Below are positions 41,300 to 53,120 of a stretch of DNA of 64,000 bases, one piece after another (position 1 is the stretch's first letter; every line of letters starts with the position of its first letter). The DNA is from Pseudomonas cichorii (lineage in GTDB: Bacteria > Pseudomonadota > Gammaproteobacteria > Pseudomonadales > Pseudomonadaceae). Where the stretch lies: positions 1 to 64,000 of the forward strand of contig NZ_BLVZ01000004.1 in NCBI RefSeq assembly GCF_015471405.1, written 5' to 3'. Made by a program: the position numbers and the translations under genes. The notes below the pieces were generated by a model that was not told where the DNA came from, did no database searches, and saw only the letters and a program-made list of their open reading frames with translations.

Positions 41300-41985
41300 A
41301 GGTCAGCCGCCTTTACGCCCACGGAGTAGCGTTTTTCCAGATAACGCAAGGCGAGCAGCGAAACACTGGTAATCACCAGATACATCGCAGCTACTGCCAG
41401 GAAAAAGGTAAAAGGCTCGCGGGTGGCATCTGCCGCCTGCTTGGCCTTGAACATCATGTCTTGCAGGCCGACCACGGAAATCAGCGCGGTCGCCTTGGTG
41501 AGTACCAGCCAGTTATTGGTAAAACCGGGAATCGCGAGGCGAATCATCTGCGGCACCAGTATCCGGAAAAACACCTTGAGACGGCTCATGCCATAAGCCA
41601 TGCCTGCCTCGGCCTGCCCCTTGGGAATGGCCATGAAGGCACCGCGAAAGGTTTCGGAGAGGTAGGCACCGAAGATGAACCCCAGCGTACCGATCCCGGC
41701 CAGCAAGGGATTGAGGTCGATGTAGTCATCGAAGCCCAGCAAGGGCGCGACCCTGTTGAGCAGGTCCTGACCGCCGTAGAAGATCAGGAGAATCAGGACC
41801 AGATCGGGAATGCCGCGAACCACCGTGCAATACAGATCCCCCAGCCACGCCAGCCAGCGCAGCGGCGACAGACGCAGCGCCACGCCAATCAGACCGAGAA
41901 CGATTGCCAGGGCCATCGATGACAGGGCCAACTGCAAGGTCAGCCAGGCACCTTCGAGGATTACAGCCCCGTAGCCTTTCAACAT
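41296..41985 (-). CDS. aotQ: Arginine/ornithine ABC transporter permease AotQ
   Basis: A 229-residue HisQ-type permease partnering AotM. The EAA loop reads GQAEAGMAYGMSRLKVFFRI. The start MLKGYGAVILEGAW at 41985 has GAGGA upstream; seven extra codons upstream are unlikely. Confidence 0.95.
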   Translation of the reverse strand: MLKGYGAVILEGAWLTLQLALSSMALAIVLGLIGVALRLSPLRWLAWLGDLYCTVVRGIPDLVLILLIFYGGQDLLNRVAPLLGFDDYIDLNPLLAGIGTLGFIFGAYLSETFRGAFMAIPKGQAEAGMAYGMSRLKVFFRILVPQMIRLAIPGFTNNWLVLTKATALISVVGLQDMMFKAKQAADATREPFTFFLAVAAMYLVITSVSLLALRYLEKRYSVGVKAADL

Positions 41986-42069
41986 GTGTGTGCGGTCCTC
42001 AAGCATGGGTATAAAAAATGGCGCAATCCAGGCTGCCCTGTTTGCGCCATCCAGATCAGGAACCTGACG

Positions 42070-42846
42070 TTACTTGCCGTAGATATCGAAATCGAAGTAC
42101 TTGTCCTGGATTGCCTTGTACTTGCCGTTGGCACGAATCGCAGCGATGGCAGCGTTGATCCGGTCCAGGTTGGCCTTGTCGCCCTTGCGAACGGCGATGC
42201 CGATACCTTCACCGAAGTATTTCGGATCGGTGAACGAAGGCCCGGCGAAAGCATAGCCCTTGCCAGCGTCGGTTTTCAGGAAGCCGTCCTGCAACAGAGT
42301 CGCGTCAGCCACGGTGCCGTCCAGACGACCAGCGGTGATATCCAGGTAGATTTCGTTCTGGGAACCGTAAGGCGTGACTTCTACACCCAGCGGTGCCAGG
42401 GCTTCACGAGCAAAACGCTCGTGGATCGAGCCACGTTGCACACCGATTTTCTTGCCCTTGAGTTCAGCGAGGCTGTCGCTGACCGCAGTGCCTTCCTTCA
42501 TCACCAGACGAGCCGGGGAATTGTAGTACTTGCCGGTGAAGTCCACGGACTTCTTGCGATCGTCCGTGATGGACATCGAAGACAGGATTGCGTCGATCTT
42601 GCGCACCTTGAGTGCCGGGATCAGGCCGTCGAACTCCTGCTCGACCCAGGTACATTTGACCTTCATCTCTTCACACAGGGCATTACCGATGTCGTAGTCA
42701 AAACCCACGATGCTACCATCGGGTGCTTTGGAGGCGAACGGAGGGTAAGCGGCTTCGATACCGATCTTGAGCGGTTTTTCATCGGCAAAAACCGGCTGGG
42801 CAAGCACAGACAACGCCAGCGCGCCAAGAAGCATGAGCTTTTTCAT
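42070..42846 (-). CDS. aotJ: Arginine/ornithine-binding periplasmic protein AotJ
   Basis: A 258-residue periplasmic binding protein of the ArgT/HisJ type. Signal peptide residues 1-21 (cleavage after PVFA). Family features are [28 protein letters not shown] and the two Cys residues CEEMKVKC near 60-67. It is first in the aot operon, with GGAG before the ATG. Confidence 0.95.
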   Translation of the reverse strand: MKKLMLLGALALSVLAQPVFADEKPLKIGIEAAYPPFASKAPDGSIVGFDYDIGNALCEEMKVKCTWVEQEFDGLIPALKVRKIDAILSSMSITDDRKKSVDFTGKYYNSPARLVMKEGTAVSDSLAELKGKKIGVQRGSIHERFAREALAPLGVEVTPYGSQNEIYLDITAGRLDGTVADATLLQDGFLKTDAGKGYAFAGPSFTDPKYFGEGIGIAVRKGDKANLDRINAAIAAIRANGKYKAIQDKYFDFDIYGK

Positions 42847-43010
42847 TTACAGGACTCCATCGGTAAAACACGACAAATGGCAAAGTGAGCGGTAGCCCAA
42901 GATGCGAAAGAACAATCCGGAGAGAGCGACGCCAGGCAACTGATACCGAATTCCGGCCAGAGGACCTCTGACAAGTGAGGGGCATTTTAGCGGCAGGTAC
43001 GAAGTCGATA

Positions 43011-43026
43011 TTTCTTCAATGCGACA
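43011..43026 (-). promoter_or_regulatory. ArgR-like site upstream of aotJ
   Basis: Minus-strand TGTCGC (43026-43021), N8, then AA (43012-43011): TGTCGCATTGAAGAAA. The first ten bases, TGTCGCATTG, are identical to the aru site. It is 165-180 bp from the aotJ start. Confidence 0.55.
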
Positions 43027-43326
43027 ACTAGTTACAGATGCACCGAGAAACCCACAACACCTCATTGACTTATCAAAAACTTCATGATTCTAAAAATCAA
43101 GAAAAGCAGTTAGTTCAGCAAAAATCGCGCCCATTATTGGCAAAGCCTTCTAATACGGCAAGTCCAGCATTACATACCGCTGACGAGAGGCCAGTAATTG
43201 CACCGTATTCCTACAAATCCCTATCAATTCGTCCCACAAGGAAGCACACCTGATGCTGGCTGAGTGAACGGGTAACACATCGATATATATCCCTTTTCAA
43301 AACCATGAATCCGTTCCTGAAAATGA

Positions 43327-43355
43327 AAACGCCCCGTACTGGACGGGGCGTTTCG
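43327..43355 (-). terminator. Terminator of acsA
   Basis: AAACGCCCCGT-N4-ACGGGGCGTTT hairpin; reading on the minus strand it is followed by TTTC. It is 14 bp after the acsA stop. Confidence 0.78.
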
Positions 43356-43368
43356 TTGGCTCAGGAGG

Positions 43369-45324
<1,956 letters not shown>

Positions 45325-45550
45325 CTTGGATACCTCGGTGGAATAGTTGTTGTTTTATGACTCTGTTGTATCCCGCCACAACTCATGGGGCCATTCGACG
45401 ATGGTCTTACCGCCTTTACTCTTTCGCGCCCCCATGCGCAAGGGGGACAAGCCGAAGAAAAAAGTTCAGAGCGCCCACAACGGTATGTCGCCGCCAGCCC
45501 AATCAGGCTACCCTGTAAAAAAACAATAACTCCCCGAGGGAGAGGTCAGC

Positions 45551-46354
45551 ATGAGCCAGACGCAATACGTGGCCCGCGAACCCGACGCCAGAGGCTTCAT
45601 TGATTATCCGCCTGCCGAACACGCAGTCTGGAACACCCTGATCACCCGTCAGATGAAGGTGATCGAGAGCCGTGCCTGCCAGGAATATCTGGACGGCATC
45701 GAACAGTTGAACCTGCCCCATGAACGCATTCCGCAGCTAGGCGAAATCAACAAGGTGCTGGGTGCCACAACCGGCTGGCAGGTTGAACGTGTACCTGCAT
45801 TGATTCCCTTCCAGACCTTCTTCGAGCTACTGGCCAGCAAGCGCTTTCCGGTGGCGACCTTCATTCGCACCGAAGAAGAACTCGACTACCTGCAAGAGCC
45901 CGATATCTTCCACGAGATCTTCGGCCACTGTCCGTTGCTGACCAACCCCTGGTTCGCCGAATTCACCCACACCTATGGCAAGCTGGGCCTGAACGCGAGC
46001 AAGGAACAGCGCGTCTATCTGGCGCGGCTGTACTGGATGACCATCGAGTTTGGCCTGGTGGATACTGCACAAGGGCGCAGGATATATGGCGGCGGTATCC
46101 TTTCTTCACCCAAGGAAGCAGTTTACAGCCTGTCCACGGCACCGGAGCATCAGGTTTTCGACCCACTGGAAGCGATGCGCACGCCTTATCGCATCGACAT
46201 TCTGCAACCCGTGTATTTCGTATTGCCCAGCCTGAAGCGCCTGTTCGATCTGGCTCATGAAGACATCATGAATATGGTCGGGCAAGCCATGCAACTGGGC
46301 CTGCATTCCCCTAAATTCGAGCCACGGCCGCCCACAAAAAACCATGCGGCCTGA
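45551..46354 (+). CDS. phhA: Phenylalanine 4-monooxygenase
   Basis: A 267-residue tetrahydropterin-dependent aromatic hydroxylase, bacterial single-domain form. The iron ligands are in [10 protein letters not shown] (two His) and the downstream Glu in [10 protein letters not shown]. It converts Phe to Tyr. A GGGAG site precedes the ATG. It forms an operon with phhB 14 bp downstream. The phhR activator and the phhC aminotransferase, often adjacent, are not in this window. Confidence 0.97.
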   Translation: MSQTQYVAREPDARGFIDYPPAEHAVWNTLITRQMKVIESRACQEYLDGIEQLNLPHERIPQLGEINKVLGATTGWQVERVPALIPFQTFFELLASKRFPVATFIRTEEELDYLQEPDIFHEIFGHCPLLTNPWFAEFTHTYGKLGLNASKEQRVYLARLYWMTIEFGLVDTAQGRRIYGGGILSSPKEAVYSLSTAPEHQVFDPLEAMRTPYRIDILQPVYFVLPSLKRLFDLAHEDIMNMVGQAMQLGLHSPKFEPRPPTKNHAA

Positions 46355-46368
46355 ACAGGAGTCCTGGC

Positions 46369-46725
46369 ATGTCATCTCTGAACCAAGCCCATTGCGAAGC
46401 CTGCCGCGCCGACGCGCCGCAGGTCAGCGAAACCGAACTGGCCGATCTGATCAAACAGATCCCCGACTGGAACATTGAAGTGCGCGACAGCGTGATGCAG
46501 CTTGAGAAGGTCTACCTCTTCAAGAACTTCAGATTCGCCCTGGCCTTTACCAATGCAGTCGGCGAGATTGCCGAAGCCGAAGGCCATCATCCAGGCCTGC
46601 TGACCGAATGGGGCAAAGTGACCGTTACCTGGTGGAGCCATTCGATCAAGGGGCTGCATCGCAACGACTTCATCATGGCAGCCCGCACCGACCAGGTTGC
46701 ACAGGGCGCCGAGGGCCGCAAGTAA
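46369..46725 (+). CDS. phhB: Pterin-4a-carbinolamine dehydratase
   Basis: A 118-residue PCD/DCoH that regenerates the pterin cofactor for PhhA. The signature [19 protein letters not shown] contains the three His-type catalytic residues. CAGGAG precedes the ATG. Confidence 0.96.
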   Translation: MSSLNQAHCEACRADAPQVSETELADLIKQIPDWNIEVRDSVMQLEKVYLFKNFRFALAFTNAVGEIAEAEGHHPGLLTEWGKVTVTWWSHSIKGLHRNDFIMAARTDQVAQGAEGRK

Positions 46726-46894
46726 CGGTTTTACCGGCACTGGAGCGCCTTGCGCGGGACACTGAAAATCGTTTTTTGTTTCACGAATGGACCAACGGAC
46801 TGAAAAAATATCCGGTTTGTCATTTTCAGTGTTGTATCCTGCAGGAGCTTTTTAAAGCACGGTTCAATCTGCAAACCCTTGCGAGGCGACGACG

Positions 46895-47038
46895 ATGCAT
46901 GAAATTCCAAACTTCCCCTTCCCAAGTCAACAGGAACCAAAGCAGTCTCCCCTGGCTCAACAGGAGCTTGGTCAAACTGCAGCAATGAAAGCAGCATCGC
47001 TGGCTCAAACCAGCCAAAAAGCCCGAAGCAAAGACTGA
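46895..47038 (+). CDS. Putative 47-residue Gln/Ala-rich small protein
   Basis: A 48-codon frame starting MHEIPNFPFPSQQEP, preceded by GAGG eight bases upstream. The composition is rich in Gln, Ala, Lys and Pro, so probably disordered. It sits between phhB and another tiny ORF. Weak evidence: only the ribosome site and position. Confidence 0.35.
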   Translation: MHEIPNFPFPSQQEPKQSPLAQQELGQTAAMKAASLAQTSQKARSKD

Positions 47039-47119
47039 AGGCGATTGTTTTCAGGCGTATGGAAACCGGTTTGACCGAGTTTCGATACGCCTGGAAAACC
47101 ACCGACGAAAAGCGGATTC

Positions 47120-47299
47120 ATGACCGACTTCACCGAACACCAGGCCAAAGCCCTTATTGGCGCCGCCGAAAAAATGATCAATATCTGGGAACGCCTCAGC
47201 CCGGAGAAACAGAGCGCCCTGCTCGCACGTTTCGGCACTCAGGAAAACGCCCTGGCAGCCCTGATCACCACTCAGCTCGTGGCTTCCAGCAACGGGTAA
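47120..47299 (+). CDS. Putative 59-residue helical small protein
   Basis: A 60-codon frame starting MTDFTEHQAKALIGAAEKM and ending TTQLVASSNG, with regular heptad-like hydrophobics (helical). AAGCGG lies just ahead of the ATG. The composition looks coding, and no better frame exists on either strand. Function unknown. Confidence 0.55.
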   Translation: MTDFTEHQAKALIGAAEKMINIWERLSPEKQSALLARFGTQENALAALITTQLVASSNG

Positions 47300-47449
47300 G
47301 TCACTCACTGCGCTTTAACTTCGCTTTTATCACCTCTATCCGCCGCTGGATCGTTATCATGGCAACTTCGAGAGCTTGCTAAGGATTTTTCCTGCGCCAG
47401 TTTCATGCCCGCCTCTCGCCAATCCGTCGCCAGAAGGGTCCGCCACCCC

Positions 47450-48664
47450 ATGCCCCAGATACAAGACGCCACCCCGCAACCGCCCTTGAAGGTTACGTTG
47501 CAGGTCGTTTCCATCGTTTTTTTCACGTTCATCGGTTACCTGAATATCGGTATCCCGCTCGCAGTGCTGCCCGGTTATGTGCATACCGATCTGGGGTTCG
47601 GTGCAGTAACGGCCGGGCTGGTCATCAGCGTGCAATATCTGGCCACACTGGTCAGCAGGCCATGGGCAGGCCGCATCATCGATAACCTGGGTTGCAAGAA
47701 AGCCGTGCAGTACGGCCTGGCGGGATGCGGGCTCAGCGGCGTCTTCATGTTGCTGCCCATCGGCATGCCCGGCTGGCCTGTTGCGAGCCTGATCAGCCTG
47801 TTTGTCGGCCGGATCTTATTGGGCAGCGCCGAAAGCCTCGTGGGCTCCGGGTCGATTGGCTGGGGCATCGGCCGGGTCGGCGCGCACAACACCGCCAAAG
47901 TCATTTCCTGGAACGGTATCGCCAGCTATGGCGCATTGGCGATCGGTGCGCCCTTGGGTGTGTGGCTGGTCAAGTCGCTAGGCCTGTGGACCATGGGCGC
48001 GAGCATCATTGCACTGTCCTCGCTCGGTCTTCTGCTTACCCTGAAAAAACAGGCAGCGCCTATCGTGCAGGGCGAACGCCTGCCTTTTACCCATGTGCTG
48101 AAGCTGGTTTTCCCCCACGGCATGGGCCTGGCGCTGGGCGCTATCGGTTTCGGCACCATCGCGACCTTCATCACCCTGTATTACGCCAGTAACAACTGGC
48201 CCGATGCGGTCTTGTGCCTGAGCCTGTTCGGGGCCTGCTTCATCATTGCGCGCCTGCTGTTCGGCAACCTCATCAATCGCCTGGGCGGCTTTCGTGTGGC
48301 GATTGCCTGCCTGTCGGTGGAAAGCCTGGGGTTGCTGCTGCTCTGGGTAGCTCCCACGCCAAGCCTGGCGCTGGCCGGAGCGGCCTTGAGCGGTTTCGGG
48401 TTTTCTCTGGTCTTCCCGGCACTGGGCGTCGAAGCCGTGAATCTGGTGCCGGCTGCCAGCCGAGGCGCAGCGGTGGGTGCCTACTCGCTGTTCGTCGACT
48501 TGTCACTGGGCATCACCGGCCCGCTGGCAGGCGCCATTGCTGCCGGGTTCGGCTTTGTGTCGATCTTCCTGTTCGCGGCGCTGGCCTCGCTGAGCGGGCT
48601 GGCCTTGAGCATCTATCTGTACAAGCAGGCGCAGGTATTACGGGAACAGAAACTTCATCAGTAA
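47450..48664 (+). CDS. MFS transporter, YfcJ/YhhS-like
   Basis: A 404-residue major facilitator with 12 predicted TM helices and the loop 2-3 signature region ([17 protein letters not shown]). It resembles the YfcJ/YhhS group of putative drug or metabolite exporters; the substrate is unknown. The ATG at 47450 (MPQIQDATP) is preferred to an upstream ATG at 47405. The 3' end overlaps arfB by 7 bp, convergently. Confidence 0.85.
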   Translation: MPQIQDATPQPPLKVTLQVVSIVFFTFIGYLNIGIPLAVLPGYVHTDLGFGAVTAGLVISVQYLATLVSRPWAGRIIDNLGCKKAVQYGLAGCGLSGVFMLLPIGMPGWPVASLISLFVGRILLGSAESLVGSGSIGWGIGRVGAHNTAKVISWNGIASYGALAIGAPLGVWLVKSLGLWTMGASIIALSSLGLLLTLKKQAAPIVQGERLPFTHVLKLVFPHGMGLALGAIGFGTIATFITLYYASNNWPDAVLCLSLFGACFIIARLLFGNLINRLGGFRVAIACLSVESLGLLLLWVAPTPSLALAGAALSGFGFSLVFPALGVEAVNLVPAASRGAAVGAYSLFVDLSLGITGPLAGAIAAGFGFVSIFLFAALASLSGLALSIYLYKQAQVLREQKLHQ

Positions 48665-49071
48665 TCCACCTTGCCCCGCCCGGCCTTGATCGAACCCCGT
48701 TTGCTCTTGGTATCCAGCCGACGGGTCCTGGAACCCAGAGTCGGCTTGGTGGGGCGGCGCTTCTTTTCGACCTTGGTGGCGCTGACGATCAACTCGCTCA
48801 GACGCAGCAACGCATCAGCCCGGTTCTGCTCCTGGGTCCGGTACTGTTGCGCCTTGATCACAATGACCCCGTCACCGGTAATGCGGCTGTCGCGCAACGC
48901 CAGCAACCTCTCCTTGTAGAACGGCGGCAACGACGAAGCGTTGATGTCGAAACGCAAATGCACCGCGCTGGAAACCTTGTTGACGTTCTGCCCACCCGCG
49001 CCTTGCGCACGAATGGCTGTCCACTCGATTTCAGCGTCCGGCAGATGAACATTGTTGGAGATGATTAACAT
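48658..49071 (-). CDS. arfB: Alternative ribosome-rescue factor ArfB (YaeJ)
   Basis: A 137-residue class I release-factor-like peptidyl-tRNA hydrolase. The GGQ motif is in [15 protein letters not shown] (about residues 26-28), and the basic C-terminal tail ([16 protein letters not shown] and beyond) inserts in the empty mRNA channel of stalled ribosomes. It releases peptides from non-stop ribosomes. Confidence 0.94.
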   Translation of the reverse strand: MLIISNNVHLPDAEIEWTAIRAQGAGGQNVNKVSSAVHLRFDINASSLPPFYKERLLALRDSRITGDGVIVIKAQQYRTQEQNRADALLRLSELIVSATKVEKKRRPTKPTLGSRTRRLDTKSKRGSIKAGRGKVDY

Positions 49072-49240
49072 TGGGGTCTCGTGACAATTGCAGAGAGCAT
49101 CTTACTCGCGATTAAAAAATCACACTGATCAATCTGATTCATGGCCTTATGCAGTCAGACAGGCTTTTATGGATCATGAACAATAGAGGTATGCTGCCCG
49201 GACCGGGAGCAGAGCCCGGAACCAGACAAGAGAGTCATAA

Positions 49241-50149
49241 ATGATCAGGGACTTCGCACTGCGAGATTACTTCAGTGGCCTGCTGGCATTCATTGCTGTA
49301 GCCCGTGAGCGCAGTTTCACCCGTGGTGCCGCACAACTGGGTCTTTCGCAGTCGGCGGTCAGCCATGCAGTGCGAGGGCTGGAAACCTCACTGGGCGTGC
49401 GTCTGCTGGCGCGCAACACCCGCACCGTCATCCCCACCGAAGCCGGTGAGCGGTTGCTGCGCAGTGTCGCCCCGCAACTCGAAGAGATCGACGCAGAACT
49501 GGCGTCGCTTCAAGAACTGAGAGATACCCCGACCGGCACAATCCGCATCACTGCCTCCGACCATGCCATCCGCAGCGTATTGTCTGCAAAACTGAAGAAA
49601 TTTCTGCCCAGATACCCTGCCATCAAGGTCGAGCTTTGCTCCGAGAACCAGATTGTGGACATCGCGGCGCAACGCTACGACGCGGGCGTGCGGCTCGGTG
49701 AATTTCTTGATCAGGACATGATTGCAGTCCGTATCAGCCCCGACATCCGCTTTGCCGTGGTGGGCACCAAGGCCTACTTCGACCGCTACCCAATCCCTCA
49801 GACTCCCGACGATCTGGTTAACCAGAACTGCATCAACCTCAGGCTCGCCACTCATGGCGGCCTGTGGCCCTGGGAACTCGAACGCGATGGCAACACACTC
49901 AACGTGCGTGTCGAGGGTCAGCTGGTCTACAACAGCATGTATGAAGTCCTGGACGCCGCGATTGCCGGTCTGGGTCTGGCCTATATCGCCGAAGACATGG
50001 CCAGCCCTTATATCCGCTCCGGGCATTTCATCCAGTGCCTGGAAGAATGGTGCCCGCTGTGGTCGGGCTTTCACCTGTACTACCCGAGCCGCAGACAGCC
50101 TTCGGGAGCAATGTCTCTGCTGATCGCCGCGCTGAGGCATGAAGAATGA
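49241..50149 (+). CDS. LysR-family transcriptional regulator
   Basis: A 302-residue LysR regulator. The HTH is in RSFTRGAAQLGLSQSAVSHA, then LGVRLLARNTRTV. It is closely similar along its length to the regulator at 51534-52427 (shared ARERSFTR, TEAGERLL, effector-domain LPTRGGLY/LATHGGLW region), so the two look like paralogues. It converges on xdhC. Confidence 0.88.
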   Translation: MIRDFALRDYFSGLLAFIAVARERSFTRGAAQLGLSQSAVSHAVRGLETSLGVRLLARNTRTVIPTEAGERLLRSVAPQLEEIDAELASLQELRDTPTGTIRITASDHAIRSVLSAKLKKFLPRYPAIKVELCSENQIVDIAAQRYDAGVRLGEFLDQDMIAVRISPDIRFAVVGTKAYFDRYPIPQTPDDLVNQNCINLRLATHGGLWPWELERDGNTLNVRVEGQLVYNSMYEVLDAAIAGLGLAYIAEDMASPYIRSGHFIQCLEEWCPLWSGFHLYYPSRRQPSGAMSLLIAALRHEE

Positions 50150-50152
50150 AAG

Positions 50153-50240
50153 CAGCTGTAAGCCTTAAGCTACAAGCTACAAGCTTTTGACTTGAAGCTT
50201 GCAGCTTGAGGCTTGGCGCTTGAAACTTACAGCTTACAAC
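50153..50240. repeat. Degenerate AAGCT-type repeat / imperfect palindrome
   Basis: Alternating AAGCTACAAGCT, AAGCTTGCAGCTTG and GCTTGGCGCTTG units form a roughly 75-bp imperfect inverted repeat between the convergent LysR and xdhC stops. Such AAGCTTGCAGCTTG repeats recur in Pseudomonas intergenic DNA. It probably folds as a terminator. Confidence 0.6.
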
Positions 50241-51243
50241 TTTCCTCCAGCCTCTTCGCAATAGCGACCGAAGCCTCTCTGGGCAGTGGAACATTGTTCT
50301 TGGCGGCGAGAATTTCAGCCATGACGCTGACGGCGATTTCCGCTGGGGTTTTGCTGCCGATATAGACGCCGATAGGACCACGCAGGCGCTGCAACGAAGC
50401 CTCGGTTTCGCCAAAGTGAGTTATCAACCGCTCTCTGCGGCTCTGGTTATTGCGCCGCGATCCGATCGCGCCAATGTAGAACGCCTGACTTTTCAGAGCC
50501 TCCAGCAGCGCAAGATCATCCAGCTTGGGGTCGTGGCTGAGGGCAATAATGCAGGTCCGAAGGTCGGGCCGAAACGCCGCCACCACATCGTCGGGCATGC
50601 CAGTGCTCTTTTCCACGCCCTCAACTGCCCAGGTATCCATGTACTCGATTCGCGGGTCGCACACGGTCACCTTGAACCCGTTGAACAGAGCCATGATCGA
50701 GACATATTCGGCCAGGGCACCGGCACCGATCAGCAGCATGCGATAGCCTGGGCCAAGGGTATTGACCAGACGCTCACCGTCAAACTTGAGTTCTTCAGGG
50801 GTCGGCGTCGCCTCCAGACTCACGCTGCCATCGGCCAGGTTCACGATGCGCCGCACCAGAGAACCCTGCTCAAGCCGGGCAACCAGTTGCTCCAGGGTTT
50901 GCAGCGGAGGGCTGAACTCCAGAACCAGCTCCAGTGTGCCGCCACATGGCAGCCCGAACCGATGCGCTTCGTCGGCACTCACTCCGTAGCGCACCACCTC
51001 CGGCGGCATCTGCGGGATGCTGCCCGAACTGTAAGCCGTGGTGTAGCGATGGATAAGATCATCCTCGATGCAGCCACCGGAAACACTGCCAACCGCCCTG
51101 CCATCATCGCGAAGCACCATCATCGAACCAACAGGCCTGGGCGATGAACCCCAGGTCCGCACAACCGTGGCAAGCAGAACCTTATGACCACTGGCCAGCC
51201 AGTCACAGGCCGTGCGCAGCACCAGCACATCAATACTCGCCAT
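50227..51243 (-). CDS. XdhC/CoxI-family protein
   Basis: A 338-residue XdhC-like protein. The N-terminal XdhC_CoxI domain (TWGSSPRPVGSMMV and SGGCIEDDLI) and the C-terminal Rossmann domain (GAGALAEYVSIM, then IGSRRNNQSRRERL) are intact. XdhC proteins bind molybdopterin cofactor and insert it, sulfurated, into xanthine dehydrogenase-type enzymes. No xdhA/xdhB or other molybdoenzyme gene is nearby. The ATG at 51243 is preferred. It diverges from the LysR gene at 51534. Confidence 0.87.
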   Translation of the reverse strand: MASIDVLVLRTACDWLASGHKVLLATVVRTWGSSPRPVGSMMVLRDDGRAVGSVSGGCIEDDLIHRYTTAYSSGSIPQMPPEVVRYGVSADEAHRFGLPCGGTLELVLEFSPPLQTLEQLVARLEQGSLVRRIVNLADGSVSLEATPTPEELKFDGERLVNTLGPGYRMLLIGAGALAEYVSIMALFNGFKVTVCDPRIEYMDTWAVEGVEKSTGMPDDVVAAFRPDLRTCIIALSHDPKLDDLALLEALKSQAFYIGAIGSRRNNQSRRERLITHFGETEASLQRLRGPIGVYIGSKTPAEIAVSVMAEILAAKNNVPLPREASVAIAKRLEESCKL

Positions 51244-51533
51244 GATCAACGTCCTGTCCATTCAAGATGTGGCGAAAAGCCTGGGCCATGTGTTTGCTCA
51301 TGCCGGGAAATATAGAAGACAGCGCTGAAATCCGCGCCCCCACCCTTTTCGGGATATGACTCATTAGAGAGCCCGGACGACTGCAAGAAAAGGCCATATG
51401 GACGAATATAGTCATGAGCGATATTGATCAATATCGCTGCCATGGGCTGAAACAGAAATGCTGCACAGTTCAAAGCTGCAGCACCGTGTCCGTCTTGATA
51501 CAGTTGCGCACCTCCCATGCAGAGAGTTGATTA

Positions 51534-52427
51534 ATGCCCAAGGAAAACTACAGTGACCTGCTCGCACTCATTGCAGTTGCGCGCGAGCGCAGCTTCACGC
51601 GCGCGGCCTCTCAGTTGGGGATTTCTCAATCCATGCTCAGTCATACGATTCAAGGACTTGAAGCACGATTGGGCGTACGCCTTCTCACCCGCACCACGCG
51701 CAGTGTTTCAGTGACCGAAGCCGGCGAGCGACTGCTGCAAACGGTCGGGCCACGACTCAAGGCAATCGAGGCCGAGTTGATCGCCGTGGCAGAACTCAGC
51801 AACACACCTGCGGGAAATATACGCATCACGGCCACCGACCACACCATCGATAGCCTGCTCTGGCCGAAGCTGGCGCAGATCCTGCCCAAGTATCCGCAGA
51901 TCAACGTAGAGATGTGCATCGACTATGGCTTGACCGATATCGTGGCTGAAAACTTCGACTTCGGCATTCGCCTGGGAGACGGGCTGACGAAAGAAACCGA
52001 AGCTGTACGCATAGCGCCGGACATGCGTCTGGTTATTGTGGGTGCGCCGTCCTATCTGGCATCGCGCACCATGCCTGCCAAGCCCCAGGACCTCACAGAT
52101 CACGACTGCATCAACATGCGATTGCCAACTCGCGGCGGGCTCTATGCCTGGGAACTGAAGAAAGACGGCCAGGAAATCAACGTCAGGGTCAAAGGCAAAC
52201 TGATTTTCAACGGCATCAAGCAGATCCTCAATGCCGCCGTATCCGGCTTTGGGCTGGCCTACGTTCCCGAAGACATGGCCCAGCCGCATTTTGATGACGG
52301 CACTCTGATCCCGGTCCTGGAAAGCTGGTGGCCGAGCTTTCCGGGCCTGCACCTCTATTACTCAAGCAAGCGGGAAAAATCACGGGCCATGCAGACGCTC
52401 ATCAATGAGCTGCGCTACGAAGAGTAG
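51534..52427 (+). CDS. LysR-family transcriptional regulator
   Basis: A 297-residue LysR regulator with HTH RSFTRAASQLGISQSMLSHT and the usual effector domain. It is divergent from xdhC, so it may regulate it. It is a paralogue of the gene at 49241. Confidence 0.88.
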   Translation: MPKENYSDLLALIAVARERSFTRAASQLGISQSMLSHTIQGLEARLGVRLLTRTTRSVSVTEAGERLLQTVGPRLKAIEAELIAVAELSNTPAGNIRITATDHTIDSLLWPKLAQILPKYPQINVEMCIDYGLTDIVAENFDFGIRLGDGLTKETEAVRIAPDMRLVIVGAPSYLASRTMPAKPQDLTDHDCINMRLPTRGGLYAWELKKDGQEINVRVKGKLIFNGIKQILNAAVSGFGLAYVPEDMAQPHFDDGTLIPVLESWWPSFPGLHLYYSSKREKSRAMQTLINELRYEE

Positions 52428-52451
52428 CCTGCCATCTTTCGATGGCATGCC

Positions 52452-52922
52452 CTATGGCTGCCGTGCCCTGCGGATTGTGACCTTGAATGCACCTGGCTGA
52501 CGCATCAACTCCACCCCCGAATCGAGACGCCCCAGTTTTACCAACCCTTTGGAATAACCGAAGTCCTTGTAGTAGATCGCCAGGTTGCCCCAAGGCGCAT
52601 AGTAGGCCAGGTCGCCGGTTCGAGGTGTCACCCCTTCTGGAGCACCAGCAGTGGATAAAGGCCTGGGCAGATCACTGACCTTCTCGGTCGCGGCATAATC
52701 CTTGAGGGTCAGCGTCAGGGGTAACAGAGATGCGAAATCCCTGGCCGCTTCACTGTCCTCCAGTGTGGCAGCGAGGGTCGTGCCTTCTATTTCGATGCTG
52801 ATGTGCATTGAGTTCTCCTGACGAGTGCTGGACCGGTCTTGCGTCCCCGCAGCTTCCACGATACCGGCAGCCATGGGGATCACAAGCAGACAAGCCATCA
52901 GTGCAGCGCTCCTGATCGGCAT
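52452..52922 (-). CDS. Exported cyclophilin-like fold protein
   Basis: A 156-residue protein with a signal peptide (residues 1-24) and a cyclophilin-like beta-barrel domain (about 38-150; DLAYYAPWGNLAIYYKDFGYS and GLVKLGRLDSGVELM). The family lacks clear isomerase residues and its role is unknown. An internal ATG (MHISIEIEGTTL) would give the domain alone without export; ATTCTCCTGA on the plus strand (TCAGGAGAACT minus) is a good site for it, so a cytoplasmic form is possible. Confidence 0.75.
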   Translation of the reverse strand: MPIRSAALMACLLVIPMAAGIVEAAGTQDRSSTRQENSMHISIEIEGTTLAATLEDSEAARDFASLLPLTLTLKDYAATEKVSDLPRPLSTAGAPEGVTPRTGDLAYYAPWGNLAIYYKDFGYSKGLVKLGRLDSGVELMRQPGAFKVTIRRARQP

Positions 52923-53120
52923 GCATGTCTCCTGAAGCGTTCGGATGAAGTCGTCATATTTAACGACCTGCCGGATGAAAGCACCCTGCCGGAGCGAATG
53001 GAGTCATGAATCAGAGTCATCAAAGGTACTGACTTAAGTCCGCTCGGCTCGTCAACCTGATACCGCTCAGCAGGATCTGCTTGTGGTCCTGGAGCGTGAA
53101 CTGCTCGGAAAATCGACGTC

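Larger units (their letters stand above)
42847..43368. other. aotJ control region and acsA downstream region
   Basis: 520 bp without a protein gene. The left half is the aot operon promoter/operator; 43030-43300 is AT-rich and shows nothing recognisable; the acsA terminator is at the right end. Confidence 0.5.
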
